This document shows, in pieces, positions 19,804 to 27,902 of a stretch of 39,252 nt of DNA. The notes beneath the pieces were generated by a model. That model saw only the letters and a list, made by a program, of their open reading frames with translations. It was not told the origin of the DNA and did not search any database. Position numbers and translations under genes: made by a program. How positions within the stretch are numbered: position 1 is the stretch's first letter; each line of letters opens with the position of its first letter. Source of the stretch: Candidatus Cloacimonadota bacterium (GTDB taxonomy: Bacteria > Cloacimonadota > Cloacimonadia > Cloacimonadales > Cloacimonadaceae); assembly GCA_029565535.1 (NCBI GenBank), contig JAKQNZ010000093.1, forward strand, positions 1 to 39,252, given 5' to 3'.

Positions 19804-19936
19804 AATCCCTGCTCATTCATCGTTTTTTGGATAAAGAAATAAAAAAACCTGCCAAGCATGTCTTTCGCTACGTTCTGCAAGACGCTTTTTCTGTCAATAG
19901 AATTCTGGTTTCACCAAATCTTTGCTGCACAGCATC

Positions 19937-20020
19937 CCGGCTCCGATTGGTTATGCAATACGAATGAACTGCGAATCCCATTCGTATTTCATTCGTATTG
20001 CTATAGTAATTGGTGCCGGA
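19937..20020. repeat. Long imperfect palindrome (MITE- or REP-like or regulatory) in the divergent coaX/caspase intergenic region
   Basis: Perfect 14-bp arms GCAATACGAATGAA (19955-19968) / TTCATTCGTATTGC (19988-20001), flanked by partial outer arms CCGGCtCCgATT / AATTggTGCCGG. Confidence 0.75.
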
Positions 20021-20081
20021 GCGAAGGTGCCTGCCGAGGGAGGGTTCTGGCAACCTGGTTGTTTTCAACCTGTTTTTTTTC

Positions 20082-20111
20082 TTGACAGCCAGCCTTGGTT
20101 GGATTTCCTAT
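20082..20111 (+). promoter_or_regulatory. Candidate sigma70-type promoter for the caspase/cyclase cluster
   Basis: Consensus -35 TTGACA at 20082 with a weak -10-like TTCCTAT at 17-18 nt spacing, upstream of ATG 20140. Confidence 0.45.
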
Positions 20112-20139
20112 GGTAACCAGATTGCAGAAGGGGATAAGC

Positions 20140-22608
20140 ATGGACAAAAGATTCCTGTTGGCACTTATTATATTACTGGCTACCAGTATGTTATCTGCCG
20201 CCAGAAAGGCGCTGGTGATAGGTAATGCCTCGTATCAGGATAAACCGCTTCTCAATACCGTAAACGATGCGCAGGATATAAAGAATAAGCTGGAGGCTCT
20301 CGGTTTTATGGTGCGGCCTGTTTACAACGCCAATTTTGAGCAAATGGGACGTGCAATTCAGGAATTCACTAATACTTTGGACTCTGTGGATGAAGCAGTT
20401 TTTTATTATGCCGGACATGGAGTTCAATTGGATGGAGAGAATTATCTGCTGCCGGTAAGCCCCAGAATCACAGATAAAATCTCGGTGCAGTATAACTCCA
20501 TAAAATGTAATGAAATCATTGAAAGGATGGAGCGTCCGCGGGTTGCCATAATCTTCCTGGATGCCTGCAGAGATAATCCTTTTTCCTGGGCCAGGTCTCT
20601 ATCCCGGGGTTTGGTTAGCATAGGCAGAGTTTTCCCGAATCAATGTGTGGTTTTCAGCACCCAACCTGGCGACGAGGCTGCAGATGCAGGTGCCAACGAG
20701 CGCAATAGCCCCTTTACGGCAGCCTTGTTGAAATATATCGACCAGCCAATGCGTTTCGAAGATGTTTTTTTGAGTGTACGCAACGAAGTGGAACAGCAAA
20801 CCGGCAACAAGCAGATACCTTCCCGCTATGGTGATTTGAGAGAGACCTATTATTTCGTAAAGGAAACTCTGAAGCCCGAGCTTGGCAAGGCAATTGATAT
20901 CCCCACGCTCCCAGTAGCTATCACCAATCCTCCCGAGGTTCCAAAACCGGATTCCGTGCCCAAGGAGAGCGTGGCTGGCAGTTCCCTACAATCTTCTACC
21001 GGCAGTTCAACTCATCTGGAGAAACCGGCATCAAACCAAGGAAGTCCAGAATTACCAACTGCAGTTAAGGTAAAAGAAGAAGTGGTTGTGTTGCCAAACA
21101 CCTCAGCGGTTCCTCCTCCTGTCCCCAAACCAGTTCCTGTTACGGCTTCTCAGCCGGAAACCCCAACCTTGGACAAGCCAATCCCTGAGCCGGAGAAAAA
21201 AATAGAAACAACCGATCTTCTGAGCAGCTTGAATGAATTTTTTGCCAAACAAGGAACAGGCAGTACGCAAACAAAACCTGAAGTTCCACCTGCTAGCAAT
21301 AAGCAAACTCAGGAGCCAGCTAAGCCTAAGGAAGCGGCTATACCTTCTGAGAACCCAACTCAGCCTCAGAAAATTGACCAAAAACCTACACCCTCGACAT
21401 CTACTCCTATCCCTCCTCCTCCAGCCTCCAACCTGGCAAACACAGCTACAGAACTGGCAGTTTTAAAGCCGGAAAAGCCAGTGGAAACCAAGAAAACTGA
21501 AGCCCCGGACAAGGCATTGCCCAAGGACGAATATGGTTCGATTGAGGTTTTGGTGAACGCAGATGGTGAGATTTTTATCGATGAGCATGAAGTGGCCTAT
21601 AAGAGTATAAAAAAGAATACGATTTTGCCCATAAATCAGCTTAAAACCGGCAAATGCAAGATTACTTTCAAGTCCGTCAAATACATGGATACAAAGGAAT
21701 TGATTATTGAAAAGGATCAAACCCAATTGGTGGAGTTCACTTTTCCGGAGCCTCCTGTGCCCAAGGGTTTGATGCAGATTTCAGGCGGAAGTTTTAGCAT
21801 GGGTTCCAAAAAGGGAGACAGGGCGGAACAACCCGTGCACACAGTCAGCATCGGCACTTATGCGATCGGTATCACAGAAGTGACAGTGGGGCAATTCAAT
21901 AGCTTTATCCAGGGAACACGCTATAGAACAACAGCCGAAATGAACGGCAAGGCCTACATTGTTGACAAGAAGAATGCGAACTTCAAACAGGAGAAAAACA
22001 TTTCCTGGCGTAAACCTGGCTACGAAGGCAGCGACGACCATCCCGTAAGCTGTGTTTCCTGGTTTGATGCCATCAGCTATTGCAATTGGCGCAGCGCACA
22101 GGAAAACCTCCAGCCCTGCTACAGCCTTAACCACAGCTATAACCCAGGAGATTGGACCAAAGGAACAATCATCTGTGATTTCTTGGCAAACGGCTACCGC
22201 TTGCCCACTGAAGCTGAATGGGAGTTTGCAGCCAGGGCTGGGCAAAAGGAAAGCCTCTATAGTGGCGGTGATAATCTGGATGATCTGGCTGTTTATGCCA
22301 AAAACTGTGATTGGCAACCGAGCCGAGCAGCCTCCAAGCAACCAAACGGTTTCGACTTGTACGATATGAGCGGAAATGTGGCTGAGTGGTGTTGGGATTG
22401 GTATGAAGAGAGTTATTACTCAAGAAGTGAAAGCCAGAATCCCACGGGCCCATTATATCCAAACCGAAAGACAGAAGGGAGAAGGGTTCTACGCGGAGGT
22501 TCCTGGTATAATGGCGATAAAGCCTGTAGAGTAAGCAGCCGGGAAGGGTGGGAACCTGAGCGTTGTGACAACGGAAACGGGTTCAGGGTAGTAAGAAGCC
22601 TTCCCTGA
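20140..22608 (+). CDS. Secreted caspase-domain (peptidase C14) protein with proline-rich linker and C-terminal SUMF1/FGE-fold domain
   Basis: Signal peptide MDKRFLLALIILLATSMLSA; RKALVIGNASYQDKPLLNTVNDAQDIKNKLEALGF, YYAGHGVQ (His), FLDACRDNPF (Cys); Pro/Lys/Glu-rich linker; MQISGGSFSMGS...HPVSCVSWFDAISYCNW...YRLPTEAEWEFAARAG...LYDMSGNVAEWCWDWY...RVLRGGSW. Supplied ORF starts at 20095; ATG 20140 fits the signal peptide. Confidence 0.88.
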   Translation: MDKRFLLALIILLATSMLSAARKALVIGNASYQDKPLLNTVNDAQDIKNKLEALGFMVRPVYNANFEQMGRAIQEFTNTLDSVDEAVFYYAGHGVQLDGENYLLPVSPRITDKISVQYNSIKCNEIIERMERPRVAIIFLDACRDNPFSWARSLSRGLVSIGRVFPNQCVVFSTQPGDEAADAGANERNSPFTAALLKYIDQPMRFEDVFLSVRNEVEQQTGNKQIPSRYGDLRETYYFVKETLKPELGKAIDIPTLPVAITNPPEVPKPDSVPKESVAGSSLQSSTGSSTHLEKPASNQGSPELPTAVKVKEEVVVLPNTSAVPPPVPKPVPVTASQPETPTLDKPIPEPEKKIETTDLLSSLNEFFAKQGTGSTQTKPEVPPASNKQTQEPAKPKEAAIPSENPTQPQKIDQKPTPSTSTPIPPPPASNLANTATELAVLKPEKPVETKKTEAPDKALPKDEYGSIEVLVNADGEIFIDEHEVAYKSIKKNTILPINQLKTGKCKITFKSVKYMDTKELIIEKDQTQLVEFTFPEPPVPKGLMQISGGSFSMGSKKGDRAEQPVHTVSIGTYAIGITEVTVGQFNSFIQGTRYRTTAEMNGKAYIVDKKNANFKQEKNISWRKPGYEGSDDHPVSCVSWFDAISYCNWRSAQENLQPCYSLNHSYNPGDWTKGTIICDFLANGYRLPTEAEWEFAARAGQKESLYSGGDNLDDLAVYAKNCDWQPSRAASKQPNGFDLYDMSGNVAEWCWDWYEESYYSRSESQNPTGPLYPNRKTEGRRVLRGGSWYNGDKACRVSSREGWEPERCDNGNGFRVVRSLP

Positions 22609-22655
22609 ACGAAATGGAATCATGAGTATGTACTGAGATAGAAAAGGGAGATACA

Positions 22656-25600
22656 ATGAAGAAAACAGGCCTTGTGATGATACTTATCAGCCTCTTATGG
22701 GGGCTATTGACAGCTATTCCGCAACCTCTGCATATGATACCCTCGACCAAATCAAAGGAAGCTCCATTTGGTACGGATTTGTTCCACATTCAGGGCAAGA
22801 CAGTGTATTGTCTGGATAAGAAAGGGGGATTGATCAAAGCTTGGGATATCGAGCAGAAGGCCTTCATCCCAGGTTTTCTTGCCAAGCTTCCCTTGGGGAC
22901 CAAGGCTGAGGATATCTGTGGAGACGAAAACAACCTTTACATCCTGGATTCAAAGGCCAGTGCCATTCAGGTTTTCAGCTATGAAGGAAAGCTGAATCGT
23001 ACCATATCCGGCAAGGGTTCTAAGGATATCCAGTTCAAGAAGGCCATCAGGCTGTTGGTAAATTTTCAGAATTATCTCTATGTCCTGGACGCAGGACGAA
23101 ACGAATTGCTATCCTTTACTAACGAAGGCATGTTTTTGGGGAAAGTGGATGTCTTTTCTCCTATTTCGATGTGTATCGGACAGGATCAGGTGATCAGGGT
23201 TTTGCTGGATAAGAAAACACATCAGGAGATGCAAAGCTTCGACATACACCTCAATCCCGGGAAAAGTTATGAAATCCTCACTCCTCAAAACAAACCTGAT
23301 TATGTTGCTGATATCGCTATAAACCAGTATGGGGAAGTCTATACTTTATATACAGAAAGCACTAAGCTTGGAAAAGTGGATTCAAATGGTCGCTTACTGG
23401 GCAAAACCTGGGGTTCCAAAGAAAAAAGCGACAATATGGTTTCCTTTCTGGAACCCACCCGTATAAAATCTATCGCTGATCAGAACAACGCTATCCTGGC
23501 AATACTGGATAGCAAATCTAAGGTCGTGAAACTATATCTGGATAGCGATCCTATAAACTTGGAAAAACTGGAAGTTCCTCCCTTAACCATGCGCCCCAAT
23601 CTGGAAAAGATTGCCGACCCTTTTTGCTACGACAATGTTTTCACCGACTCCACAGCCTACTATCTGTATGACACTCAGGTGCAGATCGGAACTGAGAAAA
23701 AAATTACCCGCGCCGTGGCTTGCAAAAAAGATGGCAAAACCCTTTGGACGATTTTTACAGCAGGAGAAGCCAAACGTGGCGTGAAGGGTTTTGATGCCCT
23801 GGCCGTCCACAATGGAAAGTTGTTTGTGGTGGATACAAAAGGTAGCAAGATATTCGTTTATAACAGCCAGACAGGAGAATACCTGGAAAGCTTTGCCTCC
23901 AAGGGCTCCAAGGATGGACGTCTTAATAGCCCTCGCAGCATCGTGATAGCCCCAGACGGAATGATCTATGTGGCGGATTGGGGAAACAGCAGAATCGCAG
24001 TATTTAGCGAAAACACGATGTTTATCGAAAACATAGAATTCACCGCAGAAAAGCTGAAACCTCAGTTATTAAGGCTGAGTGGTTCGTATCTGTTTTTCCT
24101 GGCCAATGAAGGAAAGATCTTTGAGCTACCCCTTTCTAATACAAAGAAACTCACTCCCTTGGCAAACATGAAAAAGATAAGTACTTTCGACATAATCTAT
24201 GATGATAGACTTGGCTTTATCGACGGGGTAAGCCAACAATTGTATATCTTGCATAATAACAAGGCAGAGCACAAGTATTTTTCCTTCAATCCCAAAGCTG
24301 TGTTTCCCGGTTTTGCCAAAATCTTGCATATCCGATATAACCCGCGCGACAAGTCGCTTTTCATTTGTGATAGGTTAGCTGATAGTGCGAGGAAGCTGAG
24401 CTTTTATTACAGCCCCAAAAAACCAAAAACCATCCATTTGGGGCTGAATGCCAACCGTAAAGCAGAATTGCAATGGGATGTGGCCGAAGGCATAAACAGA
24501 TGGCGCATAACTGAGGATTCAGAGCGGGGTACTTTCGTCTATATTGTTACTGAGCCAAAATATGTGGTAAACAAAGCCCAGGCCAGTATAAATAAATATT
24601 CTGTCTGTGCTATTTCCGCAGATGGGAAAACGGGTCCGTCAAGCGAAGAAATAGAAGACGCTTGGTCTTATGCAAATTATCTGACTGTAAATGGAAATTA
24701 TGGTCAGGCGGTCCTTGCTCTGCAACGCGCAACCAAAACAATCTCTGATCCTCGATTAAACGAGGAGATTGTGAATAACTACATGCTTGAAGCCCACAAT
24801 TTGCAGCGTCTGCAGGAGTATGAAAAAGCGATCAAGACCATTGAAGCGGCCATCGCCGTAGGTGGAAACCGCAAGGAACTCATCATGGCCAAGGTGGAAG
24901 TATACAAACAAATGAAATCGTATCAACTGGGCATAGATATGCTGGAAAAATTCCGGGGTGAAGATAGAGACTTGCAACGGCAATTGATCTCTTTGTATTA
25001 CCTTAACCGCAATTACCCAAAGGTGCAAAGCTTGGCCAGTGTCTATCTGGCAAGGTTTGACAGGGATGCGGAGGTTCTTAGTCACCTTGCCATGGCCTAT
25101 GAAAACCAGAACGACTTCAACAGCGCTCTCATTTCTCAACGGGAGTTGGTCGCCATCCAGGATAATCTGGATAATAATCTCAGAATTGGCGAACTGCTAA
25201 TCAAGACCCAGCAGTATGATGCTGCCAGCAGCCATCTGCAGAGAATGTTAACCAGATTTGGCGACCAGGGTGGAGATTCAATTAACAAGCTATTGGGTGA
25301 TGTATCCTATGCCAAAGGCGATTATGGCAATGCCACAGACTACTATGAATCTGCCATCCGGATTAATCCTGGCAATGCTGAATACTATTACCGTAATGGC
25401 CTGGCTTTTACTGATGGCAGGAAAGCCCTGGAAGCTAAGATCAATCTGGCCAAAGCTTGGGAGTTAAACCCCGAAAACGTGGATTACGCCTTTGCCTTTG
25501 CCCGGGCTTTGGAGCGTGAAAGCCGTTTTACCGAAGCCCTGGCTGTGCTGGATGATATTTATAGATATGTACGCTCCGATGCCTCCAGCACCAGCTACAA

Positions 25601-27224
25601 GGATTTTTATGCTGATCTGCTTATCCGGGAACGCAGATTGGACGATGCGGTGAACGTACTTCAGACAGCGGTCCAATACGCACCTCAGGATCAAGCTCTA
25701 TTAAACAAACTACAATCAGCTCTTTTGGCCAGGGAAGAAGAGAATAAAACAAAATCTGCCATTACCGTAAAGGCCTTTCAGTTTGACCTGGTGTTTCCAG
25801 CTTTGATCGAATCCTATAAAACCAATCCCATCGGCTTGATCAAGCTGATCAATAACCGCAGCGTGCCAATACGCGACGTAAAGATCACCATCACCATACC
25901 GCAGGTCGCAGATAACTCCTTCATGCACGTTATTCCGTCCTTGTTAGCTGGTCAGGATCATGTGGTGGATATAGTGATGCCTCTCAACCGACGACTATTT
26001 GAGCTCTGCAAGGATGGGCCTGTTCAATTTCCCACTTCTCTGGCGATTGATTACTACGAAAACGACCAACCTCTGCGGATTGTATCCACAAACATAACCA
26101 TGAATGCCATGGGCATCACGGCGATGAACTGGAAAGATCGCAAGCAATACGCCAGTTTTGTAAATCCCCAGGATGAAAACCTGAGAGTATTCGTTAATAC
26201 CCAGATTACCCAGCTATTCTCAGGTATCAGTACCAGCCAGTTGAATAAAAACATCCAGCGGGCTATTCAGATTTGGAGCTATTATTCTGCCAATGGTATA
26301 CGATATGTATCGGACAATACGGCAAGCAATGTGGTAAGCGCAGAAGTGGATTATGTGCAGTTTCCTTTTCAAACCCTGGTTCGCAAGGGGGGAGATTGCG
26401 ACGATCTTCTGGCTTTGTTGGCGGGCTCGCTTTCGGTTATTGGCGTTCCCTGCGGTTTTCTGGATGTCCCCAACCACGTTATGTTGATTTTCGATACAGG
26501 GATGAAGCCAGAGGAAGTGATGAGCAGCGGCATAGAGGTAGACCAGTTTTTATTCCGCAACGATAAATACTGGGTTCCCTTGGAAACAACCCTGCTTGGC
26601 AAGGAAAACTTCACCACCAGTTGGAGAGAAGCTATAAAAAGGTACAAAGACTATTGGGAAAAAGGAATTTCACCTGTGGCAATCGAATTTACCGACGCCC
26701 ACAAGCTCTATCCTCCAGCACCTTATACCGAGGCAATTCCAGTTCGCCAGTTTGATGGAGCGTCACAGGCTCAAAGCCTTTTCCGCAGCGATAGCGAATC
26801 GATAATGCTGATGAGCCAGATAAGCAAGGAAGAAGAATTTCGCAATACTCTGGCAAAGTACCCTTCAAATCTCAACGTTAAAAATCAATATGCCCTTTGG
26901 TGCGTTCAAAATGATCGTTCAGCTACCGCCCAGGACCTTTGGAATCAGATTCTAAGACAAGATCCGGCCAATTTTGCCGCGTTAACCAATCTGGGCAGCT
27001 TGCTTCTTAGCAATGGCCTATATCAGGAAGCCAGGATAAAGCTATTGGAGGCACTAAAACAAAACCGGGAAAAAGACAATGTAATCCGTAATCTCTGCAT
27101 CCTGGAGTATCGAAGTGGAAATCTCAGCAAAGCGCGGGAGTATTTTTATCAGCTCAGCGATCGCAATGTACTGAAGAACCTCGATCCCAAAACCTATGCA
27201 GACTTGATGGGTGGAGGAGAATAA
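22656..27224 (+). CDS. Large secreted protein with NHL/beta-propeller repeats, TPR repeats and a transglutaminase-like domain
   Basis: 1522 aa; signal peptide; SKDGRLNSPRSIVIAPDGMIYVADWGNSRIAVF (NHL); multiple TPRs (LLGDVSYAKGDYGNATDYYESAIRINPGNAEYYYRNGLAF); RKGGDCDDLLALLAGSLSVIGVPCGFLDVPNHVMLIFD (transglutaminase-like). Confidence 0.82.
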   Translation: MKKTGLVMILISLLWGLLTAIPQPLHMIPSTKSKEAPFGTDLFHIQGKTVYCLDKKGGLIKAWDIEQKAFIPGFLAKLPLGTKAEDICGDENNLYILDSKASAIQVFSYEGKLNRTISGKGSKDIQFKKAIRLLVNFQNYLYVLDAGRNELLSFTNEGMFLGKVDVFSPISMCIGQDQVIRVLLDKKTHQEMQSFDIHLNPGKSYEILTPQNKPDYVADIAINQYGEVYTLYTESTKLGKVDSNGRLLGKTWGSKEKSDNMVSFLEPTRIKSIADQNNAILAILDSKSKVVKLYLDSDPINLEKLEVPPLTMRPNLEKIADPFCYDNVFTDSTAYYLYDTQVQIGTEKKITRAVACKKDGKTLWTIFTAGEAKRGVKGFDALAVHNGKLFVVDTKGSKIFVYNSQTGEYLESFASKGSKDGRLNSPRSIVIAPDGMIYVADWGNSRIAVFSENTMFIENIEFTAEKLKPQLLRLSGSYLFFLANEGKIFELPLSNTKKLTPLANMKKISTFDIIYDDRLGFIDGVSQQLYILHNNKAEHKYFSFNPKAVFPGFAKILHIRYNPRDKSLFICDRLADSARKLSFYYSPKKPKTIHLGLNANRKAELQWDVAEGINRWRITEDSERGTFVYIVTEPKYVVNKAQASINKYSVCAISADGKTGPSSEEIEDAWSYANYLTVNGNYGQAVLALQRATKTISDPRLNEEIVNNYMLEAHNLQRLQEYEKAIKTIEAAIAVGGNRKELIMAKVEVYKQMKSYQLGIDMLEKFRGEDRDLQRQLISLYYLNRNYPKVQSLASVYLARFDRDAEVLSHLAMAYENQNDFNSALISQRELVAIQDNLDNNLRIGELLIKTQQYDAASSHLQRMLTRFGDQGGDSINKLLGDVSYAKGDYGNATDYYESAIRINPGNAEYYYRNGLAFTDGRKALEAKINLAKAWELNPENVDYAFAFARALERESRFTEALAVLDDIYRYVRSDASSTSYKDFYADLLIRERRLDDAVNVLQTAVQYAPQDQALLNKLQSALLAREEENKTKSAITVKAFQFDLVFPALIESYKTNPIGLIKLINNRSVPIRDVKITITIPQVADNSFMHVIPSLLAGQDHVVDIVMPLNRRLFELCKDGPVQFPTSLAIDYYENDQPLRIVSTNITMNAMGITAMNWKDRKQYASFVNPQDENLRVFVNTQITQLFSGISTSQLNKNIQRAIQIWSYYSANGIRYVSDNTASNVVSAEVDYVQFPFQTLVRKGGDCDDLLALLAGSLSVIGVPCGFLDVPNHVMLIFDTGMKPEEVMSSGIEVDQFLFRNDKYWVPLETTLLGKENFTTSWREAIKRYKDYWEKGISPVAIEFTDAHKLYPPAPYTEAIPVRQFDGASQAQSLFRSDSESIMLMSQISKEEEFRNTLAKYPSNLNVKNQYALWCVQNDRSATAQDLWNQILRQDPANFAALTNLGSLLLSNGLYQEARIKLLEALKQNREKDNVIRNLCILEYRSGNLSKAREYFYQLSDRNVLKNLDPKTYADLMGGGE

Positions 27225-27226
27225 TC

Positions 27227-27895
27227 ATGAAAAAGTTAGGCTTGTTTGTCCTCATGGTTGGCCTGTTGGCCAGCATTACCGCCGCAGAAGTAGTGGGAAA
27301 AATCCGCTTTCAGATTGGAGAGGTCCAATACCGGGAAACCCAAAACCAAAGCTACAAACTTACTACTCTGGGGATTAGCATTCACAAGGAGGGCTACCTG
27401 AAAACAGGCCCTGGGTCTTCAGTGGAAGTTCAATGGAACAATGGCAGCGTTAGCAAGGTGGAATCCAATACACAGATTGCGATAAGCAAGCTATTGGCAG
27501 ATGCCAGCGTGAGTGCCAATTGGAATAGCAAGCTGAAAGACAGGATAAAAAACCTGCAAACTCAAAAACGCTCTGCCAGTTCCGAGGCCGGTATTCGTAG
27601 GGAGGAAGCGGAAGTAAAAAAAGAAAGTCAGCTCTTTTGGTATCAAGATACCATATACGACCTCCAGGAAGCAATCGACTATTATGAACAGAATGATTTT
27701 GCCAAAGCCATCCCGGTTTTTGAAGGCGTGATCCAGCAAGGCCCCTTAAAAAAGGAGGCTGAATTATCTCATGCCTACCTGATTTTGATATATGAGGTAC
27801 AGGGAAACAAGCTGAAGCTGAAAAAACACATCGAATTGCTAAAGGCCGATTTTCCGAACAGCTCGACCCTGGATAGTTTGCCGCCTGAGCAGTGA
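27227..27895 (+). CDS. Secreted FecR-like domain protein with a TPR-like C-terminus
   Basis: 222 aa; signal peptide; GKIRFQIGEVQYRETQNQSYKLTTLGISIHKEGYLKTGPGSSVEVQWNNGSVSKVESNTQIAIS. Confidence 0.65.
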   Translation: MKKLGLFVLMVGLLASITAAEVVGKIRFQIGEVQYRETQNQSYKLTTLGISIHKEGYLKTGPGSSVEVQWNNGSVSKVESNTQIAISKLLADASVSANWNSKLKDRIKNLQTQKRSASSEAGIRREEAEVKKESQLFWYQDTIYDLQEAIDYYEQNDFAKAIPVFEGVIQQGPLKKEAELSHAYLILIYEVQGNKLKLKKHIELLKADFPNSSTLDSLPPEQ

Positions 27896-27902
27896 TCAAT
27901 AG

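Noticed and set aside
20140-22608. SUMF1-fold domain as a diversity-generating retroelement target
   Set aside because: No template/variable repeat pair or DGR reverse transcriptase was seen in the window. The group II intron fragment is about 20 kb away and unrelated.
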